Positions 1-11,600 of a stretch of DNA of 64,000 bases are shown here, piece by piece (the stretch's first letter is position 1; every line of letters begins with the position of its first letter). The notes below the pieces were generated by a model. It did no database searches, was not told the DNA's origin, and saw only the letters and a list, made by a program, of their open reading frames with translations. Origin of the DNA: Formicarius rufipectus (Eukaryota; Chordata; Aves; Passeriformes; Formicariidae); NCBI GenBank assembly GCA_013399695.1, contig VXAU01006171.1:706702-770701 (forward strand), written 5' to 3'. Position numbers and translations under genes: made by a program.

Positions 1-2510
1 CTCCTACGGTTGTTTTTTGAAAATTGTTAATCATTTTTAGGTTATAAATAACTTTTTTTTTTTCCCTTATAATCAAAACCAATGACAAATAGAGCATCTC
101 CGCAGTGTTTCGCTAACAGAGAAGTCCCTCAAAGACAAGGGAATGTGGAACTGCTGGTCCTGACCACCTGCAAAGACTTGCTGGTAATTAGTGTTAATCA
201 CAGCCCCTGGTTCTCCTTATACCATTGGAACAACTGGCAACAATTTTCTTCAACTGTTACTCTGCTTTTTTCCAGCCTTCAGCCAAATTGTGGCAGTGAC
301 CCCGACTACACTCGGGACTGGAAACTGAGGAGGAGCCGCTAAAAGGAAAATTCCTTCCTGGAAATTAAAAACCGAGAAGAGAAACACACTTCCCCTAAAA
401 ATTCCCCAACCAAACCTTTCACTTAAAAAAGAAAACCAGCAGAAAAATTGAAGCTGCAGGGACCCTTCCCCCAGGTCTGAGCCTGCACCCACCGCTGTGC
501 TCCTGTGCACCGGAGCCCAAACATTCCCACTCCTGTCTCCTGAAAACAGCAGCTGCATTTTCCTTCTCTTCCCAGAGGCAGCACACGTGGCTGTGGGAGC
601 CCCACAAGGTTACCAGCTGATGTCCTTCAGCATAATTGTCCAGGAAAATTGTTATTCTAAGGAAGTTTATGAAATTATTATTTTGTCCAACTTTCCAGTC
701 CAGCTTCGAGATCAATCTGGGCGAACTAATTTCATGTCCCTAATGATTAAATGCTTCATATTAGTATAACCCTGAGAAGGAGAGTTCAGGAAGGTTGTTT
801 CTTTCATTCCCTGGAATAATTAGATCTTGAGAATAATTTTGTACCTCCTTGGCTTTCTCCAAATTCGTTATTACTTATAAAAGCTTTCCTGCCTCTCCTC
901 TTGCCATCTGTCCTAATAGGCAAAACCTGGGTTGAACTCTGCCCAGCAAAAGCATGTGTGGATTGCAGATGAAACTGGGAAGGCAGAGAAAAGCCAGCCT
1001 GGAGCTGGAGTCATTCACAGCAGTGGCACAAAGCCAGAAATCACGGGATTTTAGCTGCTTCCAGGTTACAACCACAAATGTTTTGACACAAGAAGATGAA
1101 ACACATGAAAAAAAGAACCTCTGGATTCTTCCAGCACTTAAAGCCTCCAAACTGCTCCTGCAAAGAATTCCCTGAACTTCCATCCCAGAGAACCCCAGTG
1201 AAATCCCTGGCCCCAGGAAGGACAGACTGTGGCAACACTCCAGAAATAAAGCAGAGCCTTGTTGTATCCTGGAAAACCAGCAGAGCCTTGTTTGATCCCA
1301 TCCCTCCTGGAACACAGGAGGCTGCATCACTTCATGAGCACAAACCTGTTCCCAGCCTGCTGGGACCAAATGGGCCAGAAAACAGGGAAACAGGGAAGGG
1401 TTGGATTCATCCAGACTGGCAATGCTTCCAAACTGCGTGTTTGCCCCCAGCCCCTTTGGGACTGAGGCAGGGCTTGGCCCTGCTGGAGCCTCCAGCCCCA
1501 AGCTGGGCTCCCCAAAATTCCCAGCCCCGGGGATGGAACCTGTTCTTCATCTCCAGAGGTAATTTTATTTCTATGAAAACAGCTGTTTGGTGTCTCAGAC
1601 TGGACTTTTTAAATAATAATAATAATACAAAATGCCTGGAACAAACTGATTTTGCTGTGCCTGTATTTATTATGCAGGAAGAGTTGTCCCTAATTAGATA
1701 ATATGAGATTTCTTGGCTCACAAAAAGCAATTCAGAAGAAAGAGACTCATTATTGATGGGACAAACCATACAAAGAAAGGGAGCAGGGTTTAATAATGTG
1801 GAAAAATATCAAAGGGAGAAAGGGTTTAATTCTTAATAAGTAGATCCATGGGTTTCATTAACCAGCATTCAAGGGGCTTTTTTAGGGTCGCTTTTATTAC
1901 CTAATTAATTAAAGCCTGACCAATAAGATAGATTAATCTAATGGAATCACATCTTGTATTAATAGCAATACTAATTAATCACTGAGTGAAGCATTCCTTA
2001 TGTGCTGAGGAGAAGTCTTCTCGGTGTTATGTTGGAGAGAATGTTGGAAAAGGAAGGGAAAAGTTGGCTGAGGATGTTTTTCTTCCCCAAAATGTTGTTT
2101 TGAGGATCATGGCCAGTCCAGCTGACAGAGCCAAATGCAGGATTAATTACGCATTTTAATAGCATTTCTGAGGTTTTAAATGTACCACCTTGACCCTCTT
2201 TCACACCCCCATCCCCGCTCTGTCCCTGTGTGTTACAACCCCACAATCCCGGGATGGAGGAGGCCAGAGCAGGACTGCACTGAGACACAGCAGCCTCTGC
2301 ATTATTCCCAAATCCCCATTCCCACAGGACTCCCGGAATTCCTGCGAGTCTCATTTGCCATCACACCCCCTCTCCTGAGCTCACCTTCCCAGCCGGGCCA
2401 GCCCGCGAGGTTCCAGGATGCTTTGAGGACAATCAGGGGGACTGGAGGAGTCATTGACTTTATCGAAGCATCAGGAGATGCTTTAGAGCCTCTCTGGGCA
2501 ACCTGGGCCA
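1..2510. other. Gene-free sequence downstream of EDEM1
   Basis: No exon-like sequence was recognised. Short open frames here lack family similarity and splice context. AT-rich at 1560-2000. Confidence 0.5.
1840..1990. other. AT-rich cluster of homeodomain-type sites (possible conserved non-coding element)
   Basis: TAATTAATTA at 1902-1911 and TAATTAAT at 1972-1979, with further ATTA cores between. Unique-looking, non-repetitive sequence. Function is inferred only from motif density. Confidence 0.25.
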
Positions 2511-2515
2511 GGGCT

Positions 2516-3003
2516 TGGAGAGGAGGAGGAAGGTGGGGAGAAAAGGGAAGAAAGGGGAAAAAAAGAAGGGGGAGCAGGAAAAAGAAAAAAGGGGAGGAAG
2601 GACAAAGAAAGGAGGAAAGGAAGAAAGGAGGAAAGTGAAGAGGAAAAAAAGAANNNNNNNNNNNNNNNNNNNNNNNNNNNNNNNNNNNNNNNNNNNNNNN
2701 NNNNNNNNNNNNNNNNNNNNNNNNNNNNNNNNNNNNNNNNNNNNNNNNNNNNNNNNNNNNNNNNNNNNNNNNNNNNNNNNNNNNNNNNNNNNNNNNNNNN
2801 NNNNNNNNNNNNNNNNNNNNNNNNNNNNNNNNNNNNNNNNNNNNNNNNNNNNNNNNNNNNNNNNNNNNNNNNNNNNNNNNNNNNNNNNNNNNNNNNNNNN
2901 NNNNNNNNNNNNNNNNNNNNNNNNNNGGGGGAAAAACGAAAGGCGGGGGGAAGGAACAAGGGGGGCAAAAGCAAAAAGGAGGGGGGAATGGAAAAAAAAA
3001 TAA
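2516..3003 (+). repeat. Purine-only tract interrupted by an N-gap
   Basis: About 135 bp of G/A-only sequence (GGAAA/GGGAAA units) precedes the gap and about 75 bp follows it, with very few pyrimidines. The gap itself (2654-2926) is probably more of the same. Confidence 0.85.
2654..2926. other. Assembly gap, 273 N
   Basis: Run of N inside the purine tract; true length unknown. Confidence 0.99.
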
Positions 3004-3640
3004 AAACCCCAAGTCCAGCTGTGCCGCATGTGAATTTCTGGTTTCTCTGCCCCCAAACCATGGATGATGGACCCTTCGTGCTCCCCCAGAGCCCAGCTCT
3101 GCCCTGCTGACCCACGCCCCCGGCTGCAGGGATGGAAGGGCAATCATCTGCAAAGGGAAATTCAGAAAAGAAAACCCCCAGCTGCCATGGAATCGGGTTT
3201 CCCACGAAGCAGCGTCTGCGGGCACGGGGCTATTTGATCTATTAAAAATGCTTATTTAAATCCTCCTTCTAGAGCCAGTTTTTCCTCCTGAAGGCTACTT
3301 TCCCAAAATCCATCTCCTGCGGATGGAGGAGGGGAAAGGCAGCGAGTTCTGTGTTCCAGCTGGGGTTGGGAGAGGCAGCCCCGTGCCAGTCCCGTGCCAT
3401 CGCACCTCGCCGGGCATTCACGGCGCTCCCCAGGAGTCATTAACGCCGGCAATTACTTCCCCCACCAAATGAAGGTCATAAATAATTAACAGTATGCAGA
3501 TTGCCGTTATTGGAAAGCCTCTGGGCCTTCACACAGCCAGTCATTTCAATTATTCAAAAGTATTAATAAAGTAAAATAGTATCTTTTTTAATTTTTTAAT
3601 CTGGTTTTTATGTTTTTAAAGCACCTGCCTTGAGCATGCA

Positions 3641-3765
3641 AATGCCAAGGGAGTGTTTCCTGTGATCTCCAAAGGCCAAGGAGGGCTCCCTGTGTTCTCC
3701 CAATGCCAAGGGAGTGTTCCCTGTGATCTCCCAATGCCAAGGGAGTGTTCCCCACGATCTCTGCT
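3641..3765. repeat. 31-bp tandem repeat, about 4 copies
   Basis: GCCAAGGGAGTGTTCCCTGT-type units recur at 3644, 3675, 3705 and 3736 (spacing 30-31 bp). The copies diverge moderately. Confidence 0.85.
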
Positions 3766-3769
3766 CTCC

Positions 3770-5819
3770 CCAGGGCAGGGGGTCTCTGGAGCTCCCCCAG
3801 TCACACCAGTTGCTCCCCATGGAGACTGAACACAGTGCTCTTCCCTCAGCCCAGTAAATCCACACCTGATCACTAAGCCTGGACTGGCTGGTCCCAGCTC
3901 TCCCAGTTCACCCAGTCACCACGGCAGCTCCAACACCCAGTGCCAATGGGGTGTTCCCACCGGTGACTCATGCAGGAGGTCAGAGCATCTTCACCAGTTA
4001 GGGACTGGGACAGCCCAGTGGCTTTTCCTCCTCCTCAGCATTACCTAAATAGAAAACCCACCACTTTCCAGAACCTCACAGAGTTACTATTTTAACATCA
4101 GTCCCGTCATCTCCTCGTGGAAAACAGGAGTGACTGTCACTGGAACAGCAGGTTGTGCTGCTGAGGCTGCAGCAGCTCTCCAAGCTGTCCTGTTCCATGG
4201 CCATACAAAACGCAAGGCAACAGAAATCACATATTCTAGAGGGGGAAAAAGATGCTTTTCAGTAAAATTGTTCCAATCCAATGGTTTTATCATCAGTGTG
4301 AGAGACATGGGGGACAAAGGGGCATAAATGAGGCAGAAGGGGAACACAGCACCTCCCAGAGAACACTTGTTGATCTTTGGGGTGAATAAATGATACGAGT
4401 GGTGATCAGTGAAACAAAATTTCTCTCTGAACTCAGTTTTGACTAAGAAGGTGAATTTTTCAAGGAACTAGAAGAGCTGATTTTTCCACACTGGTAAAAG
4501 CACAGCCGAGATCACCCAGCCTTGCCTTCCCCGCTCCTTCAGTGACTCTTTGCAGCTCCAAAACTGCACTTCCCAAGGCTCCACCGCCGAGACACTGCGG
4601 CTTTCCTGCTGCTGTGCCTCGGCCAAAGCTCCAAAGCGTGGCACAAGAGTGGTCTCTGGTGGAAGGACGTCGGATCTGCAGCATCGAACCCAACTCGGAG
4701 CCCTCCGCCTGCAGCCACCACCAGGCTTTTCTGCCCTAATCCCACGTGCTTTACACCCTGAAAAAGGGAGCTTTCACAAACTCCCCTGGACTTTAATTAT
4801 TTCATCCCATACCATCTTCCTACATTCAAATCACCCAGAAAACCAAACATGGAGGAGTGGCTTTCTCTGAGATAACTTCTTAAATGTGGACTTGGAGAAA
4901 CTGCAAGCAAAGCGCTCAGTCCCACTTCAGAGCTGGAACTCACTGACCCACCCTCTGAGAGCAGGGAAGGAAGACACGATATGGAAAGATAAACAGGAGC
5001 TCAGGACGGTAACACCACTGAAAATGTGCAGTCCCAGTGAAAACATGAGAGCTGGGGTTCGTCCCCAAAAATCAGGGTATCAAGCCCCTTCGTGCTTCAG
5101 AATTGGCACTGAAGTCTGAATGCAGCAAAAGTAGCATGAGATGGACAAAAATCTCACCTTGCAAAAGTCCAGAGGAACTTTAAAAACACTGCAAAAGTCC
5201 AATCAATAGACATTTCCTTGGAACTTGGAGTTTGATCAAGACAGACACAGCAAAAGTCCTGTCAGCAACAAGAACCTTTGAACCAGGACTACAAACCAGG
5301 AAACAACACAAGAGAGAATTGTCAATCAAAAACAAATCCAGGAGCAAAAAAAGAACAAAAGGAAAACCAGAACATGTTGGTCAGAGAGCTGTTTCTGTGT
5401 CCCTCACTGCAAACCCAGCATGGGCTGTTCTCCAGGGTATTTTTCCATAGACTGGGAAGAGCCCAGCAAGGTTCTCAGAATTCCCACCTGCACTAAGATG
5501 TCCACAGACTGCCTGGACAGAGCAGTACCAGGAGTCCCAGCAGGCAGGGCAGTACCTACTCAGACTCAGGTACCAACAGCTTGAGGCTTCCACAGTTCAT
5601 TTCATCCCACATCAGGCCCTGCTGCCAGCTGCCCTCAAATCCTCATGGAGAGAAAGTGGAAGGGGGCAGGGGCAGAGGAGGCTCTTGGAGCCATCCCTTG
5701 CTCCAGCCAGACGAAAACCCAGCATACAGAAGGCAGAGGGAGATCTCCTGCAAGCACCATGATGGCCTCACAAGAACTACCCTGTAAGACAAACACACAT
5801 GAAACGGGTCAAACACACT
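3770..5819. other. Gene-free sequence between the 31-bp repeat and the EDEM1 3' end
   Basis: No exons recognised. The decamer GCAAAAGTCC recurs near 5161, 5193 and 5251 in divergent context. An unannotated UTR or non-coding transcript cannot be excluded. Confidence 0.4.
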
Positions 5820-8515
5820 ACTTTTTAATGCAGATTTGTAAAATCTATGCCAAGTTTTGAAAATTCAGGACATTTCATGAAAGAACATTTGGTCCCCTTA
5901 AAGATTCCCTGTCCTCTATTAAATACTTCAGGGATAAACAACAATTAAGCATATATGGCACTTTTAATCAGGAAAACTTGATATTGCACACGATATCACA
6001 AAATACAAAAGTCTGTTTCAGCAAGTCATTCCAGCAGTGTTATCAATTTTGTTTTGATAGCATTGACAGACAAGTTTTCATTTTAGTGCACAACATGTGC
6101 CCTGGTCCAGAGGAAAATGGATCCAAGTGTTTTTAAAACAAAGAGGAAGTTGGCTCCTGAAGGAACACACAGTCCTTTACCACGCAGTCAGCACCAGCCT
6201 TCTTGAGGATAAAGACCATTCCCATGGAAAGATGACTGTCACATCACCTGGCAACACAAATTCCAAAGCAATTCCTAACGGGAAGCTGACCCTATTTGGC
6301 TCAAAGGCTGCAGTACCTGCCTGTGCTGCCCCCATTCCACAGCCACCTCTCACAATTCCAGGCAATCACAAGGGAAAACATGATAGCAGAACAATTGTGC
6401 AGCTTCTTCATAGTCATGGAATTCTCTGAGGAAAACTCTGGAACAGATTCTGGGCATAACACTGGGCTGGACCCCTCCCCTGGGACCAGGTGCTTCAGGA
6501 GGCACCAGACACTGGGAGGTGATGGGAAGGTGTAACACACACTCAGAGCTGAACTGGGAGTCAGGGACAACCCACGACCTGGGAGAGCCACCAGCACATG
6601 CGGGGCACGTCCACCCTGGCACCCTGCCCACCCTGGCACCCTGATTTCACGTGGCTGGGGTGAGATGCTGGGCTGGCCTTCCACACTACCACACCCTTCT
6701 CAATGCAGAGCTGGATCAGGAGTCCTGGCCCAGGAGCAGGATCTGAGCCCAAGAACCCCTGGCCCTGCCTCCCTGTGTGGGCAAAGTCCTTCCCTCCCTT
6801 CATCCATCCTCCTGCACTTCCTGACCCCTGCACAGACCCAAGCACTGGGCAGGCACAACACCCTGCACCTCTCCCAACACCTCTTTGATCAGAACACTTG
6901 GGATTCATGTTTTCCTTTGAAATAGGCAACTAAGTCCAGTAAATGTTTGCAAAGCCACTTCTACAAAAGCTGGAATTGCCAGCTGCTCACACATCAAGGC
7001 AACCCACTATTGGAAAGTTTTGGGAAATCTTAACATATTTCCCTCTCCCATGGCCACCCCTTCACCCCTTAAAACACACACAGTAAGACTTGATTATTAA
7101 ATTTTTTTGCCTGAATATAACAGTCAACTACTCTGGAATAGAAGATTCAACTCTCATGCAACAGAAGATTCTACAGTGAAGTCCCTGAGATACATCTTTA
7201 TGTTAAAAGATTCCAACAATAGCCTCTCCAGCACAAACTTCATATTTATTAGAAATGTTGAGTTGCAACACATGGTTTATGAAAACCAATGTTGTTGTAA
7301 GAAGGTGAAAATATAGACCAAGTTTGTCCTTGTATTTAAGATTCAATTTAAAAAATAACCCAAAAGTGACATTCTACTATTTAAACTGTAGCCAAAAGTT
7401 AAAAATATCTAAGCAATGGGAAACCACTGGAAAAAAAAAAAAAAAGAACTGTTATATTTAGAATAAGTTGTTTTGGCCTGTTTTATGTCATCCCTCATCT
7501 GCTTTCTTCCTCAAAGTTCATAGATTATATTTTTCCAGTATCTTAATTTAAAAAAAAAAAAAAAAAATCTCTTTTTAAGTTACTTTTTGTGTGGCTTTGG
7601 GTTCCACTGTGTTTTGCAAGCAGCTACTCAGAAATACTGTCTCCATCCTCCTGAGGAAGCTCAGCTCTCCCTGCTAGTGAAGAAAACTTAAGGCACGAAC
7701 ACATTAACGCTGTCAGGAATGTGAGTGAGTTTGTTCTCCATGGACTGTTAGAGCAATTCTTAGCAGCAGCTCTCCTGAAAAGGCACTACAACATGGCAAA
7801 CAAGGAAACTTTGGGAACTTATGCTCAGCTGAGTGCTCAGCTGCTTGAAAGGCTGAGTGGCTTTGCAAATTCCCCTTCCCTAAGAAAAAGGCACCTGGGT
7901 TTGTTTTCTCCCTGGTTTCTATAGCTCCAGGCTCTTGCAACCCTGCACGTTCCACACAGCTGTACGAGGGATATCAGACTATACTAAGAGCTTTTTATAC
8001 CACCATGAGTTATCAAGACTAAACAGAGCATTTTTGTTTCAGCAAAACCCAGTGGGTTCCTACCTGAGTAGTACTTAAGGTTGTGTATTGCTAGTCAGAA
8101 TACCTATCATTAAACGTGGTGTAAGAAATTGCACTTTCCCATTCCTTCCCCAACCCCGAGATCATTTCAAATTAAACAGCAGACCCTTCTCTAGAGGGAC
8201 ACTTGTAATACAGCTACAAAGAGGTAGCTAAGTGGCATGTGCCAATTTGCTTGCTTTTTCTTTTAAAAGATATTCAGCCTTCATTTGCAACAACATGTTT
8301 CATAGGAAGCCTTAAAACAAGAGATCTCTGTTCAGGTGGCGTGTGAGGTTACCACAGTTAAGACTGAACTCGATCTCCCTTCATGTCTAGAACTGGCAAC
8401 AAGCACAGGGGATACCCAGGAGACTCAGTGGGTGCAGGTGAGTAGCTGAAGAGGGGAGCAAAGTCTGCAGATAAATCCCACACTCCTCCTGATAGAAGTT
8501 TCTCTGGAGAGCCCC
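5820..8515 (-). other. EDEM1: Probable EDEM1 3'UTR
   Basis: Non-coding AT-rich sequence follows the EDEM1 stop on the minus strand. Candidate poly(A) signals are AATAAA at 7250-7245 and ATTAAA at 5829-5824. Mammalian EDEM1 mRNAs have a 3'UTR of several kb, so a long UTR is expected. Two A-runs (7432-7446, 7552-7567, plus strand) are T-runs in the transcript. The exact 3' end is uncertain. Confidence 0.45.
7245..7250 (-). terminator. Candidate proximal EDEM1 poly(A) signal
   Basis: AATAAA on the minus strand, 1.27 kb after the EDEM1 stop. No transcript evidence is available here. Confidence 0.4.
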
Positions 8516-8605
8516 TCAGATCAACCCCACCATTTGATCGATCTGCCTCATGTAGTTGCTCTTCAGTGGCAGCAGGTACCTCCTCTCGTCAGGAACTCTG
8601 TTACA
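8516..8605 (-). CDS. EDEM1: EDEM1 exon 12 (terminal coding exon)
   Basis: Encodes CNRVPDERRYLLPLKSNYMR and QIDQMVGLI, then TGA at 8518-8516. The C-terminus agrees with the conserved EDEM1 ending QMVGLI. Acceptor GTTAACAG. Confidence 0.97.
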   Translation of the reverse strand, partial: CNRVPDERRYLLPLKSNYMRQIDQMVGLI

Positions 8606-11600
8606 CTGTTAACAAAAGGGGAATATTTTTAAGAACTCAAGTTCAAAACCAGGCAATCCCTTCAGCAGACTTCCTCCCAGTACAGAAGACTGTAGCTCTT
8701 TTTGCCCCCCACTTTCCCTCACTCTTCTCAAACTTCCATAGCAAATCCCATAAATGAGCAGCGTTTCCTCAGTGCAGGCTGCAGCTTCCAAACACACAGC
8801 ACAGCTTGTTGTTCAACTGAGACCTCCTTCACTATGACAACTGGGAATGTTTAAAATAATGTTCTTTTTCTGGGGGGAGGAGGAAAGGAACTATCCCAGA
8901 ACCTGCCAGCAGGGATTTAAAACAACTATTCTGAAACCTGGTCTAGTGGGAGGTGGCAGAAGGGTTGACTAGATGATGTTTAAGGTCCCTTCCACCCCAA
9001 ACCATTCTGTGATTGCACAATTCAACCCAGATCTATTTTGATTGGAGACTGGCACCGGGGCCATAGCTCTGTAACAAGGTCACCTTTACAGTCCTCAAAA
9101 CCACTATGAGAAAGAAAAAACTTGGTTAAATGATCCTCTGCTCTTTCCCCTGACAGCAACACTGGAACATTTTAAGGGTAAAGAAAAGGGGAAGGGAAAA
9201 AGAATTGAAAATTAACAAAATAAAAAATCGCTGCAAACTACTTCAGGTGTGAAGGGTTTCACCTTCAACATAATCACTGCCATGATCCCAACCCGTTTAT
9301 TCTGCTGCTCCAAGTGCTTTCCACTAGGGGACTTCTTTGATACTTAACATTTATAGAGGAGCCAGTGCAGAGCTCCACAGCAGCACTTCCAGATGGCCCT
9401 GCTGGCCCTGCCTCCCCCTCTCCAGCCCCAGGCAGGACAGCCTGTGCACTCCTTACATTAGAGCTGGAGTTGGCTGCCTTCACATCACTGGGCTTGGTCC
9501 TGTGTGCACCGTCCTCGTCCCCAGGCAGGATGTCTTCCCACAGGGAGTTCCGAAAGCGTTCATCCACAGACACAATGTGCCCCTCAGTAGTAAACATAAA
9601 CTTATTTCCAGATTTATGCACTGGATTCTCTTCATCAAACAGCTACACAAGAGAGAGGAGACACAGGTATAGTATGTGTGCAATATCCTCCATGTCTCAG
9701 CAACAAGTTAAAAATACACACAAAAATACGTTTTATTGCTAAATAATGTCAGAGTAAATGGAAATAAATAGTCTTAATGCAAGGGACTGATGTGAGCAGT
9801 TACAATGAAAGGGGTGCAGAAGAAAAACTTCTCACACAACTTAAACTGCCCTTATTTTTTCTAAGCTGCCCTGTGCAGGCAGTTCTAGGCTAGCATGCAC
9901 TGCTCCTGCTCAGTCACAGATTTGTTTGGTTTTCTGCTCTCAAGGAGACTGAGAACAGCTCAGGCAATGTCAGCCCAAATGCCTCCTCCTGTGGCTGCTA
10001 AAGCCCAGTGGGGAGAAGTCAGAGGCAGGACAGCTACACACAGCAGTTCAGCTCAGGGCTGAGCAGCACCTCCCTTCACCTCACTCCCTCCCCTTTCCAT
10101 GTCCCTTCCACATGAGCTGCAGCTCTCCCCGTTCAGGACATCACACCTGGGCAGCTGCCAACCCTCACTGGGGTGAGCTCAAAGCCAGAGGAACACACTG
10201 ATACACCCCAACATCTAACCCCCTCCTTTCCCCAGAGCCCAGCAGTGTCCAGTTAATGATGCCCTGCCTTGAGCCCACCAGAGTTTCTAATGATTAGTTA
10301 ATAACCTCCTGCCTCCTCACTCTGCCATGCCTGTGCACAGCACCTTGCAAGGAAGGACATGCACGTACCAGGTACAAATATTTACAGGTTTCACTGAGAA
10401 AAAAGCTCTCCATTCGATCTTCCTGCGTCTTCTCCACCACGTGGTGCAACGTGGCATAGCCACACCTGCAAGATGGAGCATTACTTGGGGTTTAGTTCCC
10501 ACTTATCCTGGCCTCAGAGTGCTCCCCAGATATTCCTCTACTTCAGACCGCTCCAACTGTAAGGGCTGAAGTTCAAACGAAGCAAATTTGTTGCTGAAGC
10601 ACTCACTGATTATTGGTTCTGGTGTTCTGATGGCTCTGCAATCACCTGAACCCCACTTAACTGCAAGGTTTGAATTGTCCAATGGTTAGCACAGATTTGC
10701 CTACAAAATGAATAAATTAATAATAACAAATAAAGATTCACTGTCTACCCCCTGAGTCTTGCAAGAAGTTCAGATCCTCAGTATTAAAGTCGGGATTCAC
10801 TGCTGCTGCCTTGAAATGAAAGCTGGCATGCAACAGCATCTACCTTAGAGGTCATGCCTCCAGTTTAGCCATGGGGCCATGAGGTCAGAAGAGTTCTTGA
10901 ATGATCCACAGGAAAAATCCCAACTACTATTTTCACCGGTTTTTAGCAATTGATCAATGCATGTTGAAAGGCACTTAGAACATTCTGATGATATAAAGTT
11001 GCCACTGGACTATAATCTCATTTTTAGATGGGAAAGAAATAGTTGGTAAATAAATAAATCGTAACTCATGGCTTTCATGGAGGATTGGGTTTTCTGGTTT
11101 ACCTACATGTGGCAGACTGGATTCTATATAATATTTATATAATAAAATGTATATATATAGGAGTGAGAGAAGACAAAGAACATTGAAGACTGACTTTGCT
11201 TTTGTATATTTTTCCAAACTCTGCAGAATATCCATTCCCACATGAAGGTAAAACGGGTTCTTTGTGGCCTAAATAAGGAAGACAGACAAGGGTTAGAGTC
11301 AGCAGTTTTGAAATCTTGTAAAAATAACACTTACAACAAAGGCCTCATGGTACCAGAGTCTTGTGTATCACAGCAAACTTATCTTTACAGGAACATGACT
11401 TGGATTACTCTGTGCAAGCTTCTCATATTTGCTCTAGTGCAAATCCTAGTAAAACTTGTAGGAAATCTAAACTCTCTGTTAACTTTCTGGTAGCCAGACA
11501 GTTATTTTAGTTTATTGTATCTTCTGCCAGCTGGAGATTGTGCCTGGACAATATTGCAGGGAAAGCTATTACTTCAATAATTTTGATTAAGAAGTCACAA

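Noticed and set aside
2302..3225. Lys/Glu-rich and Phe/Pro-rich open frames across the first gap
   Set aside because: They arise from the purine tract and count Ns as codons.
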